Assembly: GCF_000167355.1 (NCBI RefSeq)
Contig: NZ_AAEW02000004.1
Location: forward strand, 62,001-126,000
Length of the DNA: 64,000 nt
Reading direction: 5' to 3'
From: Desulfuromonas acetoxidans DSM 684
GTDB lineage: Bacteria > Desulfobacterota > Desulfuromonadia > Desulfuromonadales > Desulfuromonadaceae
Shown piece by piece: positions 1-7,358 of the stretch (its first letter is position 1; every line of letters starts with the position of its first letter). The translations under genes were made by a program, and so were the position numbers. A model generated the notes under the pieces. The model had not been told where the DNA came from. It saw nothing but the letters and a program-made list of their open reading frames with translations, and did no database searches.

Positions 1-1049
1 AGCAACCTGCGCCCTTTCTTACTTAGTTTGTTTTTGCCGCGATAGGTTCCGCTCTGTTTTTCCCGCAGGTTCAGACCAGCATAGCGCATGAATTTGCGTA
101 GAGTCTCAAAATCTCTGACGGGACCCGTTTCAGCAACAATGCGCGCCAGATGGAAAGTGGAAATAACGCCTGGTTGCTGTTGAGGCAAATGCGGGTCAAA
201 CTGGCAAAGCTCCTGATAAAGGTTTTCCATTTGTTGTCTGGCTTCCTCTTTGCGAGCCTGGTGCCGCTGGCAATCGTCCCATAGTTGCCGGAACCGCCAC
301 TGTTGAATATCGACTAAACGCGAACCTCTCTGGTTTTTGACCGAACTCTGAGCTTGACTGAAAAGCTTGTCCAAGGTCCTTTGGCGCATTCGAGATACCG
401 CCTGTTTCATCTGTTGACAAAAGCGATCCTTGCCGTCTTTAGTTATCTGTTGTGGATTGGCTCCATAAAGTTCGATTAAAGCTACTCCTGATCGCGTATA
501 AAGAAAATCTTTCTGGAAGTCATAATCGGGAAACAGCACTTTCAGCTGGCTCGCGAGAAGACATTTGGTGCGCACAGATTCGATATCGGCCTGCTCGTAA
601 AGAGCGTGCCACTGCCGCAACAGAGCATACGTTTCATCATAATGACGACAAATAAGGGTCTTCCCCATGCTCGCAAGCGTATGTATGACATGAGGGTCCT
701 TGAGATCTGTTTTTCCTGAATCGTTGGTCTCGATAGCACGCATTTTAAAAACAGCCTCGCCAGAAACCCAGGCTGTCTTCAAGCCAAGGCGATGGGCCGT
801 GGCCAGTAGGCTGATGTGATAACAGCCTGTCGGCTCACAAACGACAAGAATTTCAGAATATCCGGCCATATGTGCGCGTTGTGTCCATCTGTTGAGATGT
901 TTCTCAATCTCCGGCGTCGAATTACGAAACTCGTGATCGGTTAGCTGACCGCTGATTCCGGTTGCCATGTTCAGATATTTTTTGCTGACATCAAAAGCCA
1001 AAATGGCAACAGGCTGATTCGTTTGTGCCGGTGATGTGATAGTCTTCAT
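1..1049 (-). CDS. IS110-family transposase (C-terminus beyond window edge)
   Basis: The frame is open from an ATG at 1047-1049 to the left edge, about 349 residues. Near the N-terminus is ILAFDVSKKYLN, the first acidic residue of the DEDD RuvC-like domain. VCEPTGCYH and GKTDLKDPHVI follow. Further on is the transposase_20 region, PGVISTFHLARIVAETGP and YAGLNLREKQSG, which holds the catalytic serine region of this family. IS110 enzymes recombine DNA guided by an element-encoded bridge RNA. Only the last few dozen residues should be missing. The 5' non-coding flank (1050 to about 1140) is short, which fits the IS1111 subgroup better than the IS110 subgroup; this is inference. The neighbouring attC-like repeat is notable, because some IS1111 elements target integron attC sites. 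Confidence 0.9.
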   Translation of the reverse strand, partial: MKTITSPAQTNQPVAILAFDVSKKYLNMATGISGQLTDHEFRNSTPEIEKHLNRWTQRAHMAGYSEILVVCEPTGCYHISLLATAHRLGLKTAWVSGEAVFKMRAIETNDSGKTDLKDPHVIHTLASMGKTLICRHYDETYALLRQWHALYEQADIESVRTKCLLASQLKVLFPDYDFQKDFLYTRSGVALIELYGANPQQITKDGKDRFCQQMKQAVSRMRQRTLDKLFSQAQSSVKNQRGSRLVDIQQWRFRQLWDDCQRHQARKEEARQQMENLYQELCQFDPHLPQQQPGVISTFHLARIVAETGPVRDFETLRKFMRYAGLNLREKQSGTYRGKNKLSKKGRRL

Positions 1050-1140
1050 TGGGCTCCTCCTTGATCATGATAGAAATTAGCGGATCTGCCAGGATCACGC
1101 TCGTAGGTTCACTGTCCGAATTACAGTGATTATGACAGGG
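1..1140 (-). mobile_element. Partial IS110/IS1111-type insertion sequence
   Basis: The transposase plus its short upstream flank make up the element. The right limit is uncertain. Downstream of about 1136 an open frame runs on whose C-terminal residues (QPDG...KI) match the end of the gene at 1306-1769, so host or cassette sequence has resumed by then. No clear terminal inverted repeats can be assigned, as expected for this family. The other end is outside the window. Confidence 0.6.
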
Positions 1141-1178
1141 AGGAGTCCTCTTTGTTAAAGTGATTAGAATAATAGTAG

Positions 1179-1280
1179 ATCAACCGGACGGAAAATGCTT
1201 CTGCTTTTGGCCAAAAGGCAAAATCTAAAATTGCGGTGGTGGCCCGAGCTTCACGTCGCCGCCGGTTATCATGAACCGTT
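1179..1280 (+). repeat. attC-like repeat, copy 1
   Basis: A 102-bp unit runs from ATCAACCGGACGG to ATCATGAACCGTT and matches 1720-1820. The best conserved part is the last ~50 bp. It contains GCGGTGGTG and CGTCGCCGC, which pair fully when G-U wobbles are allowed, and it ends in GAACCGTTAG. Length, inner hairpin, terminal GTTA and position directly before a small gene all recall integron attC sites. The 5' half does not match the canonical R''/L'' boxes well, and no integron integrase is visible. The 5' part also codes the end of the preceding frame (QPDG...KI, stop). Confidence 0.45.
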
Positions 1281-1305
1281 AGCGCGCAAAAATTGAGGGG
1301 CATAA

Positions 1306-1769
1306 ATGATTCCAGAGTTGGAATATGCAGACTACATAGTTTTTCTCTTTTCGATCCCAGCAGCACTATGTGTGTTACTGCCCTGTCTACCGGCAATAAT
1401 AATTTCATTTTTAAAACACAAAAAAATCGAAAAAAAACTTAAATTTTCAATCACCTCCTGTGCTTTTGCATATGGCATCACCCTAATTATTCTAGGCATT
1501 TTTAGCGCCCCATTCATGCTCATAAACACCTTTTTAACGCCCAAGTGGCAAATGATTGGCGGGCAGCAATATGAAAACTTCGCTTATTTTTTATAAACTG
1601 TGAAAGATTTATTTCTGAACTATTATTTATTCCACTTGTTGTCGTTTTTTCTATCGTTGTTCCATTCAAAATGATCAAAGCTTGGCAGCAACTTGAAGAA
1701 AAAGCGTGCTACCAAACTAATCAACCGGACGGGGAATACGTCTGCGCTAAATTAAAAAACAAAATCTAA
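1306..1769 (+). pseudogene. Frameshifted small membrane protein between attC-like repeats
   Basis: The frame opens with ATG 1306, shortly after repeat copy 1, and codes about 96 residues with two hydrophobic segments (IVFLFSIPAALCVLLPCLPAIII and SCAFAYGITLIILGIFSAPFM) before a TAA at 1594-1596. The next frame continues sensibly, with ERFISELLFIPLVVVFSIV, then KMIKAWQQLEEKACY, ending QPDGEYVCAKLKNKI and a stop at 1767-1769, inside repeat copy 2. Adding one T to the T-run near 1588-1593 joins both parts into one protein of about 154 residues with three membrane segments. Either a real single-base deletion or a sequencing error explains this. The tail resembles the one ending inside copy 1 (QPDGKCFCFWPKGKI), so the gene before the IS was probably related. 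I do not recognise the family. Confidence 0.6.
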
Positions 1770-1820
1770 ATTGCGGTGGTGGCCGAATCTTCGCGTCGCC
1801 GCCGGTTATCATGAACCGTT
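1720..1820 (+). repeat. attC-like repeat, copy 2
   Basis: This 101-bp copy of 1179-1280 ends in GAACCGTTATCT. From ATTGCGGTGGTGGCC to CATGAACCGTTA the copies differ at only a few positions. Together the copies flank a single small gene, as in a gene cassette. From 1821 to 2015 I see no gene, only a short hairpin (CGGAC AGAGG GTCCG). Confidence 0.45.
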
Positions 1821-2015
1821 ATCTTTTTGCGGTAAATAAACTTGGAAGGTTCAGACGGACAGAGGGTCCGGCCTTGAATTGCAATATTCTTAGAGAAAAT
1901 GCTGTAATTCAACACCTGCCCCTATGGGAAACTCCTGCTGCCCATCATTATTTCAATGGCTGTTCCTGCCCATTCCGTTCTGCGCTGAGCGCGATCAGCA
2001 TAGATAGGATTCAAC

Positions 2016-2372
2016 GTGGATAATACCCTGTGGTTTCTCATGTGGCTGTTCATTTTCGTGCTGATCTGGTTGCTGCCCATCGTGTGGGCCGTGCGTGCGG
2101 ACCATCCACAGCGCACCCTGATCATTGTTCTTGTACTGCTGCTCGGTCCGTTAGGATTTCTGGCGGCCTTGATCCTGCTGTCACACAAACCTGTTGCCCC
2201 ATTGGACGAAAACGATCCAGGTGTTTATCACTGTGAGCATTGCCAAACGCCTTATCGACTTTCCGACTACTTAGACGATGTCGATATCTACTGTAGCCAA
2301 TGTCATCAGCAGCTAAAACGACCCGAGCAACCATTGGACCAGGCAATTGACTCGACGGTGCCAGGAGCATAA
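2016..2372 (+). CDS. Small membrane protein with C-terminal zinc-ribbon-like CxxC pair
   Basis: The 118-residue product starts at GTG 2016 behind a TAGGA-type ribosome site. Two strongly hydrophobic helices (about residues 5-25 and 34-55) are followed by YHCEHCQTPYRLSDY and IYCSQCHQQL, two CxxC knuckles typical of a small zinc ribbon. The topology suggests a membrane anchor with a cytosolic metal-binding tail. The next gene starts 6 nt after the stop and is also a membrane protein, so the two are probably co-transcribed. I do not recognise a named family and assign no function. Confidence 0.7.
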   Translation: MDNTLWFLMWLFIFVLIWLLPIVWAVRADHPQRTLIIVLVLLLGPLGFLAALILLSHKPVAPLDENDPGVYHCEHCQTPYRLSDYLDDVDIYCSQCHQQLKRPEQPLDQAIDSTVPGA

Positions 2373-2378
2373 GAAACC

Positions 2379-2738
2379 ATGACGGTGACCCTTCAGCAAA
2401 TTCCAGTGATTGTCATCATCGGCATCATCAGCCTTTACTTTCTTATTTCGGGTGTCATGGCCTTGGTCAAAAGGCGCATGACGGTTCACAACCCGCATCA
2501 TGACTCTCCACCGACATCCGTTGACGGGTTGATTTTCAACCTTTTGAAGCGGAGGGCAAAACAGGACTACCCTGTGCCGGAGAATTTCGGTGATAGATCA
2601 AAATACGCGCAAATCAATGGCCCCGAGGCAACACTTAGAGCGCTGTTCCATCTGGCCATGGGACTCCTTTCTCTGGCGGTGCTGCTGTGTTTCCTCATGC
2701 CCGAACTGGCTGAGAAATGCATGGGTTTATTTCTGTAG
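2379..2738 (+). CDS. Hypothetical membrane protein
   Basis: ATG 2379 follows an AGGAGC ribosome site and lies 6 nt after the preceding gene. The product has 119 residues with one hydrophobic helix at each end: IPVIVIIGIISLYFLISGVMAL at about 7-28 and FHLAMGLLSLAVLLCFLMPEL at about 91-111. A polar middle carries a basic patch. It most likely forms a two-gene operon with the zinc-ribbon membrane protein and ends before the terminator at 2784. No function can be assigned from the sequence. Confidence 0.65.
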   Translation: MTVTLQQIPVIVIIGIISLYFLISGVMALVKRRMTVHNPHHDSPPTSVDGLIFNLLKRRAKQDYPVPENFGDRSKYAQINGPEATLRALFHLAMGLLSLAVLLCFLMPELAEKCMGLFL

Positions 2739-2783
2739 AATGAGGAAATAAAAAGACAAAGTTTGCATCAGTGAGGACAGAGG

Positions 2784-2808
2784 GGCAAGTTTTGACTTGC
2801 CTTATTTT
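2784..2808 (+). terminator. Rho-independent terminator
   Basis: The stem GGCAAGT / ACTTGCC has a TTTG loop and is followed by TTATTTT. It lies about 46 nt after the stop of the two-gene membrane operon and so closes it. Confidence 0.75.
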
Positions 2809-2852
2809 AAGGAATAATGCGTTCCCCAAAATCCTGACAGTGATAGAAAACA

Positions 2853-3110
2853 ATGGCAGATAAAAATAACAAATTTTGGTTTCCGGCAAAGAAATACGGT
2901 TTCGGCTGGGGCTTTCCCATTACATGGCAAGGCTGGTTGGTTCTTCTGACGTATTTTATTCTGATCCTTCCTGGCGCGTTCTTTCTTGATCAGGCGCCGT
3001 GGCTGATTATGCCTTATATTCTTTACACTCTTGTCCTTTCTGGCATTCTGATTTTCATCTGTTGGAAAAAAGGGGAAAATCCGGACACGCACTGGAAACA
3101 TCAGAAATAA
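2853..3110 (+). CDS. Small two-helix membrane protein
   Basis: The 85-residue product begins MADKNNKFWFPAKKYGFGWG. The aromatic-rich stretch GFGWGFPITWQGW precedes two hydrophobic helices (about 30-48 and 50-70). The GWGxPxTWQGW pattern is familiar from small conserved bacterial membrane proteins of unknown function. The ribosome site before ATG 2853 is weak. It stands alone, after a terminator and 36 bp ahead of the truncated corC-like gene. Confidence 0.65.
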   Translation: MADKNNKFWFPAKKYGFGWGFPITWQGWLVLLTYFILILPGAFFLDQAPWLIMPYILYTLVLSGILIFICWKKGENPDTHWKHQK

Positions 3111-3131
3111 AGTTCCACAGATGCTCGACTT

Positions 3132-3955
3132 CTTCAGGAGGACGTCTTGGACATTCTTATTCTGTTCACGCTGATTTTATTCAATGGTGTGTTTGCCATG
3201 GCGGAAATCGCTCTGGTTACCGCGCGAAAAACGCGCTTGAAACGGTTGGCCGAAGCTGGCGACGCCAAGGCGGCAGCAGCGTTGCTGCTGCGCCGCAACC
3301 CCACCCGGTTTCTCTCCACGGTTCAGATCGGAATTACCGCCATCAGCATTCTTAGCGGCATTGTCGGTGAATCGGCTTTGTCCGGCTACTTTGAAACCCT
3401 GCTGCAACGTATGGGATTTGACCAACAAGCCAGTACCGTTGGCGCAACGGCGATTGTCGTGGCCAGCATCACCTATTTTGCCATTGTCATCGGCGAACTG
3501 GTGCCGAAACGCCTGGCCCAGACCAACGCTGAGGGGATTGCCCGAGTCATGGCGCGACCTGTTGCTGTACTGGCCATGTTGTCGCGTCCTTTCGTCTATC
3601 TGCTGTCCGTTTCTACGGACGGCGTTTTACGGTTGCTCGGCAAAGAGGGGCACACCAGCGCCACCCTGACGGAAGAGGATATTCTGGCCATCCTGTTGGA
3701 GGGGTCTCAAACCGGTGTCATTGAAAAGCAGGAGCACACCCTGGCACGTAATGTCTTTCGCCTCGATGACCGCCTGGCCGTCTCTCTGATGACCCCCCGC
3801 AGCGACATTGTTTATCTGGACGTAGCCCGTCCGTTTGAACAAAGCCTCGACGCCCTCATGTCATCCCCTCACACCCGATTTCCCGTGTGCCGCGAGGGTA
3901 TGGACGAGGTGTTGGGCGTTGTCAACGCCAGCCGTTTACTCAAATACCATCTTGG
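3132..3955 (+). repeat. 824-bp direct repeat, copy 1
   Basis: This block matches 4213-5036 at an offset of 1081 bp. The left limit is at the shared CAGGAGGACGTCTTGGACATTCT and the right limit after CAAATACCATCTTG. The near identity points to a recent duplication. Confidence 0.9.
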
Positions 3956-3992
3956 GAAAAATAGGGACACTCCCCCTATTAATAGCCTATAG
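3147..3992 (+). pseudogene. Truncated tandem copy of the CNNM/CorC-HlyC family gene
   Basis: Starting at TTG 3147 behind AGGAGG, the first ~268 codons are nearly identical to the intact gene at 4228-5541, differing by only a handful of bases. The copy keeps the DUF21/CNNM membrane domain and the first part of the CBS pair. It then breaks after LLKYHLG and ends in 12 unrelated residues. The second CBS part and the CorC_HlyC domain are lost. The break coincides with a small GGGACAC palindrome (3960-3980). It may still be translated as a membrane fragment, but it lacks the regulatory half of the family. Confidence 0.85.
3960..3980 (+). repeat. REP-like palindrome at the duplication junction
   Basis: AATAGGG and CCCTATT pair around a short loop. 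The core TAGGGACAYTCCCCC recurs at the truncation point of an rhs fragment (10397-10412, minus strand). It sits exactly where the truncated gene departs from its paralogue. From there to 4212 I see no gene. Confidence 0.6.
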
Positions 3993-4212
3993 GAAATCAA
4001 AAATAAGCCCCCCGCCCATACACGGCATGACTTACCGGGATCTCTCTTCAATCTAACCATTCTTCTATCACAGACAAATACCACTACTCTTCTCACCATC
4101 GGCTTAAGCCCTAAGGTCAAACACACGGCAACAGCCAATAAAATCTGTTATCCTGATGTTGCTCTCTCATCAGCCAAGCAACACGGTTACCCAATATTCA
4201 GCTCATGACACT

Positions 4213-5036
4213 TCACAGGAGGACGTCTTGGACATTCTCATTCTGTTCACGCTGATTGTATTCAATGGCGTGTTTGCCATGGCGGAAATCGCTCTGGTTA
4301 CCGCGCGAAAAACGCGCTTGAAACGGTTGGCCGAAGCTGGCGACGCCAAGGCGGCAGCAGCGTTGCTGCTGCGCCGCAACCCCACCCGGTTTCTCTCCAC
4401 GGTTCAGATCGGAATTACCGCCATCAGCATTCTTAGCGGCATTGTCGGTGAATCGGCTTTGTCCGGCTACTTTGAAACCCTGCTGCAACGTATGGGATTT
4501 GACCAACAAGCCAGTACCGTTGGCGCAACGGCGATTGTCGTGGCCAGCATCACCTATTTTGCCATTGTCATCGGCGAACTGGTGCCGAAGCGCCTGGCCC
4601 AGACCAACGCTGAGGGAATTGCCCGAGTCATGGCGCGACCTGTTGCTGTACTGGCCATGCTGTCGCGTCCTTTCGTCTATCTGCTGTCCGTTTCTACGGA
4701 CGGCGTTTTACGGTTGCTCGGCAAAGAGGGGCACACCAGCGCCACACTGACGGAAGAGGATATTCTGGCCATCCTGTTGGAGGGGTCTCAAACCGGTGTC
4801 ATTGAAAAGCAGGAGCACACCCTGGCACGTAATGTCTTTCGCCTCGATGACCGCCTGGCCGTCTCGCTGATGACCCCCCGCAGCGACATTGTTTATCTGG
4901 ACGTAGCCCGTCCGTTTGAACAAAGCCTCGACGCCCTCATGTCATCCCCTCACACCCGATTTCCCGTGTGCCGCGAGGGTATGGACGAGGTGTTGGGCGT
5001 TGTCAACGCCAGCCGTTTACTCAAATACCATCTTGA
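4213..5036 (+). repeat. 824-bp direct repeat, copy 2
   Basis: This is the second copy of the 3132-3955 block, inside the intact gene, which continues normally past the repeat end. Confidence 0.9.
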
Positions 5037-5541
5037 GGGCAATCTGCAAAAGCCAACCAAAAGCGACCTGACTCCTGCGGTTTACGTGCCGGAATCTCTG
5101 ACCGGGATGAAGTTGCTGCAACGCTTTCAAACGTCCGGGGTGCAGATGGTTTTTGTTATCGACGAATATGGCGCAATTGTCGGCCTGATTACCCTGCAGG
5201 ATCTTTTTGAGGCGCTGTCCGGCGAATTTTCATCCTCTGACCCGCATGATGTCTGGGCGGTACGCCACAAGGATGGCGCCTGGATGCTGGATGGGCTGAT
5301 CCCGATTCCGGAACTCAAGGATCGACTCGAACTCAAACAGGTGCCTGATGAGGAGAAAAGGCACTATCATACTTTGGGCGGCATGATGATGTGCCTGATC
5401 GGCAAGGTCCCGCGCAGCGGCGATGTGGCCAAATGGCAGGGCTGGAGCCTGCAAGTCACGGCTCTTGACGGTAACCGCATTGACAAAGTCAGGGCGGTTC
5501 GCCTGCCACGGCGCCACGACAGCACATCGCCGTGTCACTAA
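4228..5541 (+). CDS. CNNM/CorC (HlyC/TlyC hemolysin-like) membrane protein
   Basis: The 437-residue product has a DUF21/CNNM transmembrane domain (about 1-190, opening ILILFTLIVFNGVFAMAEIAL), then a CBS pair (about 205-325, TPRSDIVYLD and FPVCREGMDEVLGVV), then a CorC_HlyC domain (about 340-420). Relatives in this superfamily act in magnesium or cobalt efflux and metal tolerance; the hemolysin name is historical. I chose TTG 4228 with AGGAGG 7 nt upstream, because both tandem copies share that start and ribosome site. A longer ATG frame from 4156 lies in sequence not shared by the copies. The truncated duplicate lies directly upstream. Confidence 0.85.
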   Translation: MDILILFTLIVFNGVFAMAEIALVTARKTRLKRLAEAGDAKAAAALLLRRNPTRFLSTVQIGITAISILSGIVGESALSGYFETLLQRMGFDQQASTVGATAIVVASITYFAIVIGELVPKRLAQTNAEGIARVMARPVAVLAMLSRPFVYLLSVSTDGVLRLLGKEGHTSATLTEEDILAILLEGSQTGVIEKQEHTLARNVFRLDDRLAVSLMTPRSDIVYLDVARPFEQSLDALMSSPHTRFPVCREGMDEVLGVVNASRLLKYHLEGNLQKPTKSDLTPAVYVPESLTGMKLLQRFQTSGVQMVFVIDEYGAIVGLITLQDLFEALSGEFSSSDPHDVWAVRHKDGAWMLDGLIPIPELKDRLELKQVPDEEKRHYHTLGGMMMCLIGKVPRSGDVAKWQGWSLQVTALDGNRIDKVRAVRLPRRHDSTSPCH

Positions 5542-5625
5542 ACCGGAAAATCCTGACCGGCAGCTGTTGAAATAGATGTCGCATTGATGGAACATGAGCA
5601 CGCCCTTTCAACAAAACAATTACAG

Positions 5626-5654
5626 TTGACATAAAATGCGCCCTACAGTAGAGG
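5626..5654 (+). promoter_or_regulatory. Putative sigma-70 promoter for the hemerythrin gene
   Basis: A perfect TTGACA at 5626-5631 is followed after 17 nt by TAGAGG, a weak -10. It lies about 50 nt upstream of the hemerythrin start. Confidence 0.4.
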
Positions 5655-5703
5655 ATTATAGGCTCTCATTGGTTTTATGATTCCTATTAGCATGGAGATA
5701 AGT

Positions 5704-6102
5704 ATGACTTTTGTGACCTGGAATGATGATTTTCTTTTGCATGTTGACCAGTTTGATGAACACCACAAACATCTCGTAGATCTGCTGAACGAAACCTATG
5801 AAAAATTTGTCAATAAAACCGTCGATCTCTCACTCGAAAAGCTCTTTGATGAATTGATCGACTACGCGACTTACCATTTCTCTGCGGAAGAATACTGGAT
5901 GCAGGCGAAGCAATACCCTGGCTATGAAGAACACAAGAAAGAACATGCTTATTTTACGAAGCGGGTGGTGGAGATGCACCGCGATTTTGTCGCCGGCAAC
6001 ACTTCTCTGGGGCTGGAAGTACTTACATTCATCAAAAACTGGGTGGCCAATCACATCTTAAACTCCGATGCCGAGTATGGTCGCTTTATCAATAAGAGAT
6101 GA
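5704..6102 (+). CDS. Bacteriohemerythrin (oxygen-binding di-iron protein)
   Basis: The 132-residue product, starting at ATG 5704 behind GGAG, is a single four-helix hemerythrin domain of usual length. The iron-ligand pattern is visible: DEHHKHLVDLLNETY, TYHFSAEEYWM, EEHKKEHAYF, and NHILNSDAEYGRF near the end. Such cytosolic proteins bind O2 reversibly and serve in oxygen storage, sensing or protection in microaerophilic and anaerobic bacteria, and they are abundant in Desulfuromonadales. An upstream in-frame ATG at 5677 lacks a good ribosome site and would add nine residues. The gene is monocistronic, with a promoter-like TTGACA upstream and a strong terminator downstream. Confidence 0.9.
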   Translation: MTFVTWNDDFLLHVDQFDEHHKHLVDLLNETYEKFVNKTVDLSLEKLFDELIDYATYHFSAEEYWMQAKQYPGYEEHKKEHAYFTKRVVEMHRDFVAGNTSLGLEVLTFIKNWVANHILNSDAEYGRFINKR

Positions 6103-6192
6103 CGTTATTCGTGGCAACTGCCCCCTCCTGACCAGCTCTTTGGTTTCGCTTTAGACCAAACACGTGAAATTACCCCATTAACAGAACTGGAA

Positions 6193-6226
6193 GGCCACTG
6201 CACATCTTGTGCGGTGGCCTTTTCTT
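6193..6226 (+). terminator. Rho-independent terminator
   Basis: GGCCACTGCAC / GTGCGGTGGCC forms a long stem followed by TTTTCTTT, about 90 nt after the hemerythrin stop. From 6227 to 6416 I see no gene. Confidence 0.85.
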
Positions 6227-6416
6227 TGTCGAGGGTTTCGAGAGCATTTTTTCCATTTAAAAACAACGGATCAGGTGCTTGCCCCTCCCTGCGGGCAACG
6301 CTCTGTGGCAAAGGGGAAAAACCATGGCATACTTAATAAAATTCGCGGCAAGCATCGACATATTCAATAAGTTGCCAAGATACAGTTTGTTCACCATCAT
6401 CATAAAGAGATCTGCG

Positions 6417-7283
6417 ATGCGCTATTTCAGCAAACACATGCTACTCATTCTCACCACCTTTCTCCTCAGCGGTTGCGCCAAACAATGGCAACCCAGCTGG
6501 AACCAAGCGGTATCGTCCAACAACCAGCAACCTGTGGAGCACCTTCTCGAACAGGCGAGAGAGAAATATGCCAAATCCGACAATGGCGAGAAGCTCTCTT
6601 CATCGATCCAGGCGTACCAGTCGGTGTTAAAAGCCGACCCCAATAACTATGAAGCCCTGCAAACATTGAGCACGCAGTATATTTTACTCGGCACCGCCTA
6701 CACGGAGAAAAGGGCGGAGAAAGCAGAGTATTTTAAACAGGCGATTGTGTACGCCGAATGGGCGATGTACACCAACCCACAGTTTCGTGAAAAAATTGAG
6801 CAAGGGATGAAGCCATGGCAGGCTGCGGATGCTCTCACCGCCCGCGAGAGTGAGGCAATGTTGTTTTGGGTCACCGCCATCCAGTATGAATTTAAGGAAG
6901 TGATGTCCCTCTACGCAAAGATCATCAATGTTGACCGACTGAACCACGCACTGACGATAATCAATCGAATTCAGGAGGTGAACCCACAGTTTGGCGGTGG
7001 TGCTGTTGAGTTTTGCAAAGCCATTTGCTATTACGCCCTACCTTCAAGTAAGGGCGGCGATAAACAGAAAGGTGACCTTGCCATGCAACAAGCCGTTACC
7101 CACGGTGAAAAGTGGCTACTGCCACGCTGGGCACTGGGGAAATATTATTACCCAATCCGCGGCGAAGATATCAAAGCACAACAGGAACTGGCATGGGTCG
7201 CCAGTCAGGATATCACTAAGTACAACGATCCCTTACCTTGGCGCGTTCATTTTAGAGAGAATGCGCAACAACTGCTGCAATGA
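6417..7283 (+). CDS. TatT-like (TRAP transporter T-component) lipoprotein
   Basis: The 288-residue product starts at ATG 6417 with AAAGAGA upstream. A lipoprotein signal (MLLILTTFLLSGC) puts the acylated cysteine near residue 18. The rest is helical and TPR-like: YQSVLKADPNNYEALQTLSTQYILLG, EWAMYTNPQFREKI, PWQAADALTARESEAMLFWVTA. This order matches the TatT family of periplasmic TPR lipoproteins, which associate with TRAP-type ligand-binding proteins. No TRAP transporter genes are in the window, so its partner is unknown. A longer in-frame start at 6279 has no signal peptide and is unlikely. Transcription converges with the DUF2235 gene. Confidence 0.75.
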   Translation: MRYFSKHMLLILTTFLLSGCAKQWQPSWNQAVSSNNQQPVEHLLEQAREKYAKSDNGEKLSSSIQAYQSVLKADPNNYEALQTLSTQYILLGTAYTEKRAEKAEYFKQAIVYAEWAMYTNPQFREKIEQGMKPWQAADALTARESEAMLFWVTAIQYEFKEVMSLYAKIINVDRLNHALTIINRIQEVNPQFGGGAVEFCKAICYYALPSSKGGDKQKGDLAMQQAVTHGEKWLLPRWALGKYYYPIRGEDIKAQQELAWVASQDITKYNDPLPWRVHFRENAQQLLQ

Positions 7284-7317
7284 TCGAAACAGGGCTAAAG
7301 TCCTGCTGCTCACGAAC

Positions 7318-7351
7318 ATGCCCGCCCTAGCTCAAGAGCAAGAGCGGGCAT
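7318..7351. terminator. Hairpin between convergent genes
   Basis: ATGCCCGC / GCGGGCAT encloses an 18-nt loop with a smaller inner stem. It lies between the TatT-like stop and the DUF2235 stop and could serve both strands. The T-tract is weak. Confidence 0.45.
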
Positions 7352-7358
7352 CTGTTCT

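Noticed and set aside
1811-2023. 70-residue frame starting inside repeat copy 2
   Set aside because: The start lies in the repeat, composition is not gene-like and it overlaps the better supported gene at 2016.
4156-4227. Upstream ATG extension of the corC-like gene
   Set aside because: The duplicated copy shares only the TTG start and AGGAGG site, and the extension lies in unrelated junction sequence.
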